Assembly (NCBI RefSeq): GCF_030145145.1
Contig: NZ_JAQYWD010000018.1
Coordinates: 48,014 to 112,013 of the forward strand
Direction of reading: 5' to 3'
DNA length: 64,000 bases
DNA from: Desulfobacula sp.
GTDB lineage: Bacteria > Desulfobacterota > Desulfobacteria > Desulfobacterales > Desulfobacteraceae
This document shows, in pieces, positions 52,014 to 60,764 of this stretch. The translations under genes and the position numbers were made by a program. Under the pieces are notes generated by a model. The model ran no database searches. It was not told the DNA's origin and saw only the letters and a list, made by a program, of their open reading frames with translations. How positions within the stretch are numbered: position 1 is the stretch's first letter; every line of letters starts with the position of its first letter.

Positions 52014-53117
52014 ATGTCCCAGACAAAAAATCGTGACTTCGGAACCATTATCACTCGTCTTATCCAAAAAGAAAATCTTAGCCGAAATGAAGCCAGACAG
52101 GCCTTTGTCTCTGTGTTGAACAATAGTGTCACCGACATGCAGCAGGGCGCATTCCTGGCAGCGCTCACCGCCAAGGGAGAAACAAAAGAAGAAGTGGCCG
52201 GCTCCTGGGAAGCCATTTATGATCTCGATACCACCAAGGTGGACCTGAACCTGGAAATCAGACCCGTAGACAACAGCGGCACAGGCATGGACACCTTTAA
52301 AACCTTTAATATCAGTACGGCCGCGTCCATCATTGCGGCGGCCGGCGGTATCCCCATGGCCCGCCATGGTGCCCGGGCCATCACCTCCATCTGCGGAACC
52401 GTGGACATGGCAGAAGCCCTGGGCGTTGATGTGGAATGCACAGCGGAAAGGGTGGCCAAAAGCATTGAATCCGTTGGTATTGGGCTGTTCAACGGCATGA
52501 GTCCCCATATTCATCCCATGGCCCTGGGCCGCATCCTGTCCCAGATTTATTTCGGATCAACCCTTAATATTGCGGCATCCCTTGCCAACCCGGCCCTGCC
52601 TTCCATCGGGGTAAGAGGGGTCTATTCAAAAGAAATGATCCGCCCCGTTGCAGATGTCATGCAGGAAATCGGCTATACCAGTGCCATTGTCCTTCACGGG
52701 TCCATTGACGACTCTGACAAGGGCATGGATGAAGCATCGGTCTGCGGAATCACCCATTGCGCACAGATCTTGGAAAATGAGGAAATCCATCCGTTTACCA
52801 TTGACCCGAAAAAACTGGGGATTGCCGTAAAAAACCCTGGAGATCTGGCCCCTGAAAACGATATCAAAACCGAATCAAAACGGTTTGCCGCCCTTCTCAA
52901 CAACCGTGAAAACAGTGCAAGAAAAGATGCGGCACTGCTCAATGCCGGACTGATTTTTCTGGCCGCAGGAAAAGCAAAGAGCCTTGAAGACGGAATAGAA
53001 CAGGCCGCCAGGCTGCTGGAAACCGGCACAGCCTTTGAAACCCTTGAAAAATGGGTAAACGCCCAGAATACAGACCCTGAAAAAGGGCTGGAAAAACTTC
53101 ACCGCCTGGTTCAATAA
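52014..53117 (+). CDS. Divergent anthranilate phosphoribosyltransferase (TrpD)-like protein
   Basis: This is a 367-aa protein of the nucleoside phosphorylase-II/TrpD fold. The start is at ATG 52014, seven bases after AGGAGG. Fold marks are the PRPP loop (NSGTGMDTFKTFNIST; canonical GTGGD), MARHGARAITSICGTVDMAEALG (canonical KHGNR...SGSAD) and HPMALGRILSQIYFGSTLNIA. The TrpD arginine that contacts anthranilate in the PVRRELG segment appears to be replaced by glutamine, and GTGGD by GTGMD. The substrate is therefore probably not anthranilate. No other trp gene is near, but a CobT fusion follows, which suggests a role in base-ribosylation for cobamides (inference). Confidence 0.8.
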   Translation: MSQTKNRDFGTIITRLIQKENLSRNEARQAFVSVLNNSVTDMQQGAFLAALTAKGETKEEVAGSWEAIYDLDTTKVDLNLEIRPVDNSGTGMDTFKTFNISTAASIIAAAGGIPMARHGARAITSICGTVDMAEALGVDVECTAERVAKSIESVGIGLFNGMSPHIHPMALGRILSQIYFGSTLNIAASLANPALPSIGVRGVYSKEMIRPVADVMQEIGYTSAIVLHGSIDDSDKGMDEASVCGITHCAQILENEEIHPFTIDPKKLGIAVKNPGDLAPENDIKTESKRFAALLNNRENSARKDAALLNAGLIFLAAGKAKSLEDGIEQAARLLETGTAFETLEKWVNAQNTDPEKGLEKLHRLVQ

Positions 53118-53145
53118 CCCGGTGCAATAGAACAGGTATCATAAA

Positions 53146-53352
53146 ATGGAACTTTTGATTATCAAATCCGGCCGGGACTATCTCCGGTTCAAAGATGACG
53201 GCCCCCTGTTTGTGGGGCTTGAAAAAGCCAGCGTGTTCCCCCTGGACCAGTTGGAAAAGGTACAAACCCAGGCATCCAGCCTTAAAAAAAACGGGTTCCC
53301 CGATGTCTGTATCAAAAAACTCGTTCTGACGGAAGAGGAATTATCCACATGA
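53146..53352 (+). CDS. Small hypothetical protein coupled to the dehydrogenase-CobT gene
   Basis: This is a 68-aa protein (MELLIIKSGRDYLRFKDDGP...) with no known motif and one cysteine. It lies 28 bp after the TrpD-like gene. Its TGA stop overlaps the ATG of the next gene (ATGA), which indicates translational coupling. It could be a small partner of the downstream enzyme. Confidence 0.65.
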   Translation: MELLIIKSGRDYLRFKDDGPLFVGLEKASVFPLDQLEKVQTQASSLKKNGFPDVCIKKLVLTEEELST

Positions 53353-55466
53353 AAATGATATTAACCGGTCTTGGAAAGCTTGAAATCGCCCCCACCCATG
53401 ACACACCGGAACCCATGGAAAAAGGATATACAAAAACCCGCGTCCTTTGCTGCGCTATCTGCCGGACCGATGCCAAAATGTGGGAACAGGGCCACCGGGA
53501 TCTTGTCCTCCCAAGGGTGCTGGGCCATGAAATGGTGGTCAGGAACCAGACAGGCCAGCGATGCATTGTCTGGCCCGGAAAAAGCTGTGGTGTCTGCCGG
53601 TTTTGCAACACCGGCCGGGAAAATCTCTGTGAGCACATGAAAATCACCGGGTTTCATACTGACGGCGGATTTTCAGACCAGGCCGTCCTGCCCGATGACA
53701 GCCTGATTCCCCTCCCCGACGATCTTCTTTCCCATGTGGCCTGCTTTGCAGAACCAGTGGGGTGTGTCATCAATGCCTTTGAAAAATTTTCCGTCAAACC
53801 CAATGACCGGATACTCATTTACGGGTCCGGCACCATGGGGTTGGTCACAGCCCTTTATGCCCGGAGCCTTGGGCTTGTCCCCCAGGTCATTGAAAAGAAT
53901 GAAACTAAGATAACCCATATTGCGCCCTTCCTTGGGGCAACCCATATTGCCTGCTCCAAAGACACCCATGCGAGTGAATTTGAACTGGTCATCAATACCT
54001 GTGCGGATTATATTGCCTTTTGCCAGTGCCTTACCAAGGTTGGCAAAGGCGGCCAGGTTTCTTTTTTCAGCGGAATTTCAAAGAACGAACACATTGAAAC
54101 CAACCTGCTCAACCTTATACACTACAAAGAAGCCGTGGTGTCCGGCGTCTACGGCATGACACGGGATCACATGGAAAAAGCGATTCCCTTCATGCAAGCC
54201 CATGAACGGGAGCTGACGCTGTTAATCGAGGAGATTGTGACCCCGGCAAAAGCACCGGCGCTCATGGCAAATGTGCTGGGGGGAAATCACCTGAAATATA
54301 TTCTTGATTTTGATCTTGCCGCTGACACAACACTGCTGACGAAAGAACGTCAACCGCCCCCCCCCCCTGGGATCAGCCGTCAAGATCTTTTACCCCAAGG
54401 TCTTTGCAAACAAGTGATTGAGGCGGTCGCCCCTCTGTCAGACCACCTGCTGGCCGGGGCCACTGCTAAAATCGATGAAAAAACAAAACCCCTGGGTGCC
54501 CTGGGCCGCATCGAAGATCTGGCTGTCCGCATGAGCCTGATCCAGAACACCCTCCATCCGGAAATCCGGCAGAAAAACCTGTTTGTGTTTGCCGGTGATC
54601 ACGGGATTACCGAGGAAGGCGTATCTGCATATCCGTCAGAGGTGACCGCCCAGATGGTGGATAACTTTTTAAATGGGGGGGCGGCCATCAATGTCCTGTG
54701 CCGCCACCATGACATTGACATGAAAATTGTGGACATGGGGGTGAAGCAAAAATTTCTCCCCCATCCGGAACTGATCATCAAAAAGGTGGCCTATGGCACC
54801 CGGAATTTTGCCATTGAGGATGCCATGACACATCAGCAGATGATCCTGGCCCTGGAAAACGGAATGACCACCTTTTTGGACACATATGCCAGCAAGCCTG
54901 TTGACATACTAGGCGTCGGAGAAATGGGCATCGGCAATACCACCTCTGCCGCTGCCATTATTTCCGCCATTACCGGTATCACACCGGCCCAGGCCACGGG
55001 AAGGGGGACCGGCGTGGATGACAAAGGGCTGGCACACAAAACCGAGGTGATTGAACGGGTCCTGGCATTTCATACCCTTGATCCGTCCAACGGGTTTGAG
55101 ATCCTTCAAAAAATCGGGGGATTTGAAATCGCCGGTATTGCCGGTGCTGTTCTGGCAGCTGCGTCAACGAAGACAGCCATTGTTCTTGACGGGGTCATTT
55201 CAACAGCAGCCGGACTGGTGGCCTATACGATCAACCCGGATATTCAGGGCTATCTCATCTCCGGACACAAATCCGTGGAACGCGCCCAGGATGCTGCGCT
55301 GACCCACATGAACCTTGTGCCCCTGGTGGATTTGAACCTGCGGCTGGGGGAAGGCACCGGTGCCGCCATGGCCATTGACATGGCAGTTGCGGCCTGCAAG
55401 GTCATGACCCAGATGGCATCCTTTGACGAGGCCAAAATCGCGAGATCTTCCATAAAACCTGTTTAA
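53349..55466 (+). CDS. cobT: Zinc-dependent dehydrogenase fused to CobT
   Basis: This is a 705-aa fusion. Residues 1 to about 333 are a medium-chain dehydrogenase with catalytic zinc ligands (CCAICRTDAK, GHEMVV), a structural zinc knuckle (CGVCRFCNTGRENLC) and an NAD loop (GSGTMGLVTA), close to the threonine/sorbitol dehydrogenase type. Residues about 345-705 are CobT, which makes alpha-ribazole phosphate from nicotinate mononucleotide and a lower-ligand base. Its marks are LGALGRIEDLA, FAGDHGITEEGVSAYP, GEMGIGNTTSAAA, GRGTGVDDKGL and catalytic LRLGEGTGAA. A PPPPP linker encoded by an 11-C run joins the halves, so the fusion depends on the exact C count. Confidence 0.88.
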   Translation: MKMILTGLGKLEIAPTHDTPEPMEKGYTKTRVLCCAICRTDAKMWEQGHRDLVLPRVLGHEMVVRNQTGQRCIVWPGKSCGVCRFCNTGRENLCEHMKITGFHTDGGFSDQAVLPDDSLIPLPDDLLSHVACFAEPVGCVINAFEKFSVKPNDRILIYGSGTMGLVTALYARSLGLVPQVIEKNETKITHIAPFLGATHIACSKDTHASEFELVINTCADYIAFCQCLTKVGKGGQVSFFSGISKNEHIETNLLNLIHYKEAVVSGVYGMTRDHMEKAIPFMQAHERELTLLIEEIVTPAKAPALMANVLGGNHLKYILDFDLAADTTLLTKERQPPPPPGISRQDLLPQGLCKQVIEAVAPLSDHLLAGATAKIDEKTKPLGALGRIEDLAVRMSLIQNTLHPEIRQKNLFVFAGDHGITEEGVSAYPSEVTAQMVDNFLNGGAAINVLCRHHDIDMKIVDMGVKQKFLPHPELIIKKVAYGTRNFAIEDAMTHQQMILALENGMTTFLDTYASKPVDILGVGEMGIGNTTSAAAIISAITGITPAQATGRGTGVDDKGLAHKTEVIERVLAFHTLDPSNGFEILQKIGGFEIAGIAGAVLAAASTKTAIVLDGVISTAAGLVAYTINPDIQGYLISGHKSVERAQDAALTHMNLVPLVDLNLRLGEGTGAAMAIDMAVAACKVMTQMASFDEAKIARSSIKPV
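54357..54367 (+). repeat. 11-C homopolymer at the domain junction
   Basis: Eleven consecutive C residues encode most of the PPPPP linker between dehydrogenase and CobT. With ten C the dehydrogenase frame would end at TGA 54415-54417, which overlaps GTG 54414, in the CobT frame. With twelve C it would end a few codons later. The tract is a likely slippage site. Confidence 0.85.
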
Positions 55467-55768
55467 CCCGGTCATGACTCTCCTGACCCTGGACCTGCCA
55501 TTTTTTTAATTTTAGTTTGACGTTTAAATTTTAAGGCGATAATAGGAAACAGATGGATGGATCAGTATCATTACAGCAGGATAGAACACCATCTAAATTC
55601 AAAAGGATGTCGCTTTATGAAAATAAATCCGGATTTTATTTCTCCTTGTGGGCTGTATTGCGGCAATAAAGTGTTCCGTGGCGTTGTAAAATGTAATCAG
55701 TGTAACAGCAAATTGGACCTGGACTAAATTTTTTTTAAAAAGGGTTAAGCGTCTTATGGACTGCCCCC
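55467..55768. other. Intergenic stretch
   Basis: This 302-bp gap contains the short DUF3795-like frame at 55617-55727. I see no clear terminator for the CobT fusion gene; a short T run is present near 55500. Confidence 0.45.
55617..55727 (+). CDS. Short DUF3795-like protein or gene fragment, 36 aa
   Basis: The frame begins MKINPDFISPCGLYCGNKVF and ends KCNQCNSKLDLD. AAAAGGA stands about ten bases upstream. The ISPCGLYCG start is the signature of the DUF3795 family (cysteine-rich, usually about 90-150 aa), and a second CxxC follows. At 36 residues it is far shorter than the family, so it is probably a remnant with an internal deletion; a genuine mini-protein is the alternative. Confidence 0.45.
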   Translation: MKINPDFISPCGLYCGNKVFRGVVKCNQCNSKLDLD

Positions 55769-57016
55769 TTAAGACCCGGAAGGCGGTTTCAGAAAATATG
55801 TAAGCACAACCGCACTGCCGGTTAAAATTCCGCACAGCCAGAATGCCATGCTGAACGTTCCGGTGACATCGGCCAGAAAACCAGCCACAACCGGTCCGGT
55901 GATCTGGCCAGCCCCAAAAAACAATGTAATAAAACCAAACGCTTTGACAGCCCGAACAGGTCCGGCGTAATCCCCGACAGCGGCTGACATGATGGTCGGA
56001 ATACTCCACACCGCCAGGCCAAAGATACCAATGGAGGCATATAAAAACAGATTCGGAAGGTCTGCCGCCACCAGGACATAAGAAATGGTGAATAACGTGT
56101 AAACCAGCATCATGCCCATTTTTCGCCCCACCCGATCAGACAGCCATCCGAACAAGGGACCGGAAAAAATTGAAAGTCCACCGACAACAGCCCAAAAACT
56201 GCCTGCCGTGTTCTCACCAAACCCCCGCTCATTGACCATGGCGGTGACAATAAATGTGGCATAAACCACATATGTGGCTCCGAAAAGGGCATAAATACAG
56301 CCCAGATGCACCATGGTCCATTTATTGGCAGTGGATTTTCTTTTGGGATTTGCTCCGGAAGGTATTGGTACGGTCTCGGTGTCACCCAAAGGGGTGAGTC
56401 CTTTTTCTCCGGGCTCATTGCGCAGGAAAAAGGCAGCGACTGCGGCGATGGCAAGTGAGATTGCCCCAATGGTCATCCAGCTGGTCCGCCATCCCTGGGC
56501 CCCGACGGAAGCATTCACCCAGGGAATGAACAGCCCTGAAAACACTATGGCAATGCCATTTCCAGACAACATCGCTCCGGCTGCCCGGCCCCGGTTACTT
56601 TTAAGGAACCAGTGAGAGACCAGTCCCATCATCGGTACATTGGCCAGGCCTGATCCAATGCCCGTTGCCACGTAAAGGGCTATGACACCCATGAATCCAG
56701 CGGCCTGGCTGATAAGAACCATGGAACCCCCAACCAGAATAAGGCCCAGGGTAATCGTCCACCGGGCACCGATGGCTCTGGCAACCATACCGGCCAGGAC
56801 CACCGAGATCATATACCCCACGAAATTACCCGTGCCCAGGAACCCCATCTGGGAATAATTTAAGTTCAGGGAAATACCCATGGAGGGCAGAAGCATGCCT
56901 AAAGAAAAGCGGCCCAGGCCTAAACACGAAAAAAGAACGGCCATGCCGGTAAAAACGATAACCCAGCCATAGTGCCATTGTTTTTTTCTTTCCATTGCCT
57001 GATCATTTGACACCAT
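55769..57016 (-). CDS. Major facilitator superfamily transporter
   Basis: This is a 415-aa protein with 12 predicted helices, starting at 57016 where GAGGAGG lies just upstream. An in-frame start at 57058 is less supported. The first half has HYGWVIVFTGMAVLFSCLGLGRF and the loop GSGLANVPMMGLVSHWF. The second half starts after a short cytoplasmic linker (SGANPKRKSTANKW) and has GWLSDRVGRKMGMM. It resembles the OFA / YbfB-like groups, which move small organic acids. The substrate is unknown. Confidence 0.88.
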   Translation of the reverse strand: MVSNDQAMERKKQWHYGWVIVFTGMAVLFSCLGLGRFSLGMLLPSMGISLNLNYSQMGFLGTGNFVGYMISVVLAGMVARAIGARWTITLGLILVGGSMVLISQAAGFMGVIALYVATGIGSGLANVPMMGLVSHWFLKSNRGRAAGAMLSGNGIAIVFSGLFIPWVNASVGAQGWRTSWMTIGAISLAIAAVAAFFLRNEPGEKGLTPLGDTETVPIPSGANPKRKSTANKWTMVHLGCIYALFGATYVVYATFIVTAMVNERGFGENTAGSFWAVVGGLSIFSGPLFGWLSDRVGRKMGMMLVYTLFTISYVLVAADLPNLFLYASIGIFGLAVWSIPTIMSAAVGDYAGPVRAVKAFGFITLFFGAGQITGPVVAGFLADVTGTFSMAFWLCGILTGSAVVLTYFLKPPSGS

Positions 57017-57058
57017 TCCCCCCTCCTCATTCATGTTCATTTGAATGATCCAAAACAA

Positions 57059-57368
57059 GCATCAATTCCAGTTCTTCAATGATACGGTTGTGCGCCTGTA
57101 ACCCCTGTCATTAAATATTTTTATAGACTGCAAATTCCCCATCCTGGGTCCAGGTTACCTTAGCAGTAGCCACTAAAAAAAGTCAACTGGGGGATTAAGA
57201 GAGATTGAAAAAAAATCAATTTACAAGAACTTCAATCAAATGTTAATAAGGGGGTCCGTCATCGAATAAAAATCAGACAGACCGGTCATCTCTTTCGAGC
57301 GCGTCTATTTGATGGAATATTTAAAGCACAACCACATGGAAAGATGCATGTTAATTTGGGAGACAATG
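57059..57368. other. Divergent intergenic region between two transporters
   Basis: This stretch of about 310 bp between the MFS gene and the LysE-type gene has no gene, no repeat from the families described and no confident promoter. Confidence 0.4.
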
Positions 57369-57995
57369 ATGAACATAGAACTCTGGATACCGTTTATCCT
57401 GGCATCAACCCTGATACTGATTATACCGGGACCAACCATCATTCTGGTCATCAGCCAGGCGGTGTCCCATGGGCGCTGGTCCGTCCTGCCCCTTGTAACG
57501 GGGGTGGTGATGGGAGATTTCACGGCAATGACACTTTCTTTTTTAGGCCTTGGAGCGGTATTATCAACTTCTGCCGTCATTTTTGGAATTTTCAAATGGT
57601 TTGGGGCACTTTACCTGATGTATCTTGGAATCAAACTATGGACATCAAGCCCGGAAACCAATGCCATTCAGAATACGGTAAAAGAGGCTTCAGCCAAGTC
57701 ACTATTAAAAAATTCGTTTGTTGTGACGGCGCTTAACCCCAAAAGCATCGCTTTCTTTGTTGCCTTTCTGCCACAATTTCTTGACCCTACCCAGGCTGTT
57801 GCTTCTCAATTCGCCTTACTGGGAGGGACTTTCCTGTTTTTAGGGGGCATCAACGCAGCACTATACGCCATATTTGCGGGTCAACTAAACGAACATATGA
57901 AGAAAAGAAAAATTCGGGTGTGGTTCAATCGGTGCGGCGGAAGTGCATTAGTTGGCGCAGGGATTGTTACTGCTGGGATAAAACAAACCCTATAA
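57369..57995 (+). CDS. LysE/RhtB family exporter
   Basis: This is a 208-aa inner-membrane protein starting at the ATG 57369, with GGGAG six bases upstream. Upstream in-frame starts would add a poorly hydrophobic stretch. About six helices are predicted, with the family motif IIPGPTIILVISQAVSHGRW at the N-terminus and LNPKSIAFFVAFLPQF in the middle. Members export amino acids such as homoserine, threonine or lysine. It is convergent with the SMC-like gene. Confidence 0.9.
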   Translation: MNIELWIPFILASTLILIIPGPTIILVISQAVSHGRWSVLPLVTGVVMGDFTAMTLSFLGLGAVLSTSAVIFGIFKWFGALYLMYLGIKLWTSSPETNAIQNTVKEASAKSLLKNSFVVTALNPKSIAFFVAFLPQFLDPTQAVASQFALLGGTFLFLGGINAALYAIFAGQLNEHMKKRKIRVWFNRCGGSALVGAGIVTAGIKQTL

Positions 57996-58037
57996 AAAAT
58001 CCTACCGTCCAAGCGTGATCTGATAATGGCTATCCTC

Positions 58038-60719
58038 TTAATCCATGAGCATCAAGCTTTCCTGGTCAAGACCGACCCCATATTTCAACAGCAGGCGATA
58101 GAGTTTCAGGGCATCGGCATCCTGAGTCTGTTCAATAATTTTCCGGTCTGTTGAAGACGTTAATTTGTCTGCCTTGCCATATCTTTTCAGCAGGTCCGGC
58201 AGGTTTTCCGGCACGTAAATCTTGATGTGTGGAAGCGTTTCTTTAAGCAGCAGATAATTTTTAAGACCCACCAGGTCATAATCCGGAAAGATGACCAGGG
58301 GTGTATTCTTTTGCTTGTTCAACCAGGCAAGGGTCCGCCGGGATACCCAGCCGCTATAATACAGGATACTTCCCTGGAAATGAATTGTTTCAAAATATCG
58401 GACAGCATACACCAGCAAATCCATATTTTCCACCAGGGCAATGGGATCCTGGGTCACCCAGTTGTCCCCGGGCTTTACAAGAATAGCGGCAATGCCACAA
58501 TCCTGGACAATCTGATGGATATTGATGGATCTGCCATTGTTCTGCCACATCACCTCTTTTGTGGCAGATAACAGGATCAAAAGGGTATCGTCCCGGCCTT
58601 TATGGGCATCCTTATGGCGTGCCACGGCCCTGGCTTTTGAGGTGAGGCTTTCCGTGGACCCGTGGTATCCGGTGGCTGCCAGCAAGGTCTTAACGGCTTC
58701 AGGGTGTTTAAGGGTATAGATGCCGCCTCGGCCGGATCTTTCCCAGTGAACAAATCCGGCTTTGGCACATTGATCGATGAGGGTCTGCTGGTTAACCGGA
58801 TCTATTTGTCCCGCCTCATCAATATAGGCCGGGATGTTGAGGATCTGGTTGTGTTTGACATGTAATATCCGGCTTAACAGCATGACATTGACAACCACTT
58901 TCACCGTAAGGTCTGTTCCCGTAGACTGGATGCTTGTATTTCCAAAACTTTTAATTTCTTTGCCGTTTTCAAGCTGGACCGCTATCCCGAGATTAAAAAG
59001 ATTGGGCAAAGAGATTTTAACCCCTTTTTTATCTATCAATTCATTAAATCTTTCCACCACCCGGAAAATATCTTTATCGCCGCCAAAAATAGAATCTTCA
59101 TTTATCAGGGTTTTGATGATGCTTAAAATATGATTGTTTTCATCAACGATAAATTCAATCTTCCGGATATTCGAGATCTGATGTTTGTTCATTTCCCGGT
59201 TGAACCGCTTGATTTCATACTCAAATGAATAAAATTGATCCCTGAGATTTTTCAGCATTGCCCCCAGTTGGCGGGTGGCAGCCGTTTCATTTCGTCGAAG
59301 CACCCTTTCATAATTTTCAATGGTTTCTTCACTGGTACTGTCTTCAAATTCTTTTATCCTGGCGGGGATATCCTTTCCCGAGGAAAATCGATTGCCCCCC
59401 CGGAGTTCTATATTTGAAAAGCACTGATATATGCGGCTTTTAATGTCTGATAGGTCTTGACTTTTAAGGACATAGTCACGGATTAACCTGTCTATTTTAA
59501 TGTCATCTGTGTCCTGGCAATCAGCCCCGGCAAAGGCGGTATTCCCTTCAAGGTCTTTGACAATCGTAACCCGTTGCCGATCCGCTTCCATCTGTTGAAG
59601 GGCGGCCTGCTGTTGTTCTATTTCAAATTTGTCTCCAATAATCCTTTTGTTCAGCGCATCTATCTGGGCGTCATTGCTTTTCTTTTTTTCCATAACACGG
59701 TTTAGCGCATCCGCGGTGTCGGAGAATTGCCTTTCAAATTCCGGTTTTCGGTCTTTGTCCGTTAAAAAGGATTTATAGCCTTCAAGGTCATTGGTCTGTT
59801 CCCTGATGGTTTGATCCAGGGCACTCTTTTCTCGTTCTTTTTGCTGGTAGTTCCGGGCAACATTTAACGTTTGAAGCAATTCTGTTTCATCTTTTTTAGC
59901 GTGATCTAAATTCGTCTTTATCTGGTCATGGTTGAAATAATCCGCTATATCAACCGGCGCAATGCGGTTCAGGTCAACCCGTATGTTCCCATCCGTGTAA
60001 ACCCCGTTCTCACATCGCAGCAAAAGGAGGTTTAATTGCTGAATAAGGCCGGCTTCATCCTGGATATGAAGATCAGGGGTGTCCACGGAAAAAGAGATGA
60101 AAATATCTTTGTTGATCATCTTCATAAGGGTTTGGATATCTGCTGCGCTAAAATGCTTTTTGAGAACAAACAGCAGGTTTGATGTGATGTTTTTCAGTTG
60201 TGATTCAAATCCTGCGATCTCTCGTTGAACAGATTTGATTTTTTGTTCTATTCTCTCAACAGTATCCACTGTTGATTTACCAAGCTCCAGAACCATCCTG
60301 TCTCTTTTGGCCTCCAATAAGACAATTTGTTGACCACAGGCTTCAACAGAAGGGAAAAGTTTATAATGCGACGCCTTTTGCTCCAGTTCCTTCAACTTTT
60401 TTTTCACATCTTCCAGCCGGCTGAAGCATTTACCGTATGCGTGCTGTTGACGGTCATTGTCGATTTTAACCTGATTAATCCGGTTTTCAATGTTGCCATA
60501 CTCGGACTTTATTTTTTCAAGTGCCTGCTTTTTTTGTTCCCGGTCTTTTTCGTACCGGGCCTCAATATGTTTAAATGCCGAGGATAAAAAAGGAAATCCC
60601 TCGTCCCAGGCAGCCTTTAATGTCACGAGCAACTGCACGTCTTTTGTGATGTCTCTGGCCGTCTCGATTTTCTTTCTTTCCGTTTCCAGGGATTGATTAA
60701 AATTTCTGTATTCACTCAT
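58038..60719 (-). CDS. SMC-like coiled-coil protein with TOPRIM-like C-terminus
   Basis: This is an 893-aa protein. Residues 1 to about 480 are mainly coiled coil. A region resembling the C-terminal lobe of an SMC/MksF-type ATPase head follows (about 560-690), with a degenerate signature TGTDLTVKVVVNVMLLSRI and a Walker-B-like NIPAYIDEAGQID. The last 190 residues look TOPRIM/DUF2220-like: Glu764 in ALVENMDLL and the DxD pair Asp813/Asp815 in FPDYDLVGLKNYL, as in JetD-type nucleases. No Walker A motif is present anywhere, and the N-terminal head lobe expected before the coil is absent. The gene follows a kleisin-like gene in the same frame, with no clear Shine-Dalgarno at 60719. Condensin-like DNA restriction is the best guess. 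Confidence 0.6.
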   Translation of the reverse strand: MSEYRNFNQSLETERKKIETARDITKDVQLLVTLKAAWDEGFPFLSSAFKHIEARYEKDREQKKQALEKIKSEYGNIENRINQVKIDNDRQQHAYGKCFSRLEDVKKKLKELEQKASHYKLFPSVEACGQQIVLLEAKRDRMVLELGKSTVDTVERIEQKIKSVQREIAGFESQLKNITSNLLFVLKKHFSAADIQTLMKMINKDIFISFSVDTPDLHIQDEAGLIQQLNLLLLRCENGVYTDGNIRVDLNRIAPVDIADYFNHDQIKTNLDHAKKDETELLQTLNVARNYQQKEREKSALDQTIREQTNDLEGYKSFLTDKDRKPEFERQFSDTADALNRVMEKKKSNDAQIDALNKRIIGDKFEIEQQQAALQQMEADRQRVTIVKDLEGNTAFAGADCQDTDDIKIDRLIRDYVLKSQDLSDIKSRIYQCFSNIELRGGNRFSSGKDIPARIKEFEDSTSEETIENYERVLRRNETAATRQLGAMLKNLRDQFYSFEYEIKRFNREMNKHQISNIRKIEFIVDENNHILSIIKTLINEDSIFGGDKDIFRVVERFNELIDKKGVKISLPNLFNLGIAVQLENGKEIKSFGNTSIQSTGTDLTVKVVVNVMLLSRILHVKHNQILNIPAYIDEAGQIDPVNQQTLIDQCAKAGFVHWERSGRGGIYTLKHPEAVKTLLAATGYHGSTESLTSKARAVARHKDAHKGRDDTLLILLSATKEVMWQNNGRSINIHQIVQDCGIAAILVKPGDNWVTQDPIALVENMDLLVYAVRYFETIHFQGSILYYSGWVSRRTLAWLNKQKNTPLVIFPDYDLVGLKNYLLLKETLPHIKIYVPENLPDLLKRYGKADKLTSSTDRKIIEQTQDADALKLYRLLLKYGVGLDQESLMLMD

Positions 60720-60764
60720 AAAATCATAGGAAACGGACTCCCAGCTCGGCAGCAGAGAATTGAT

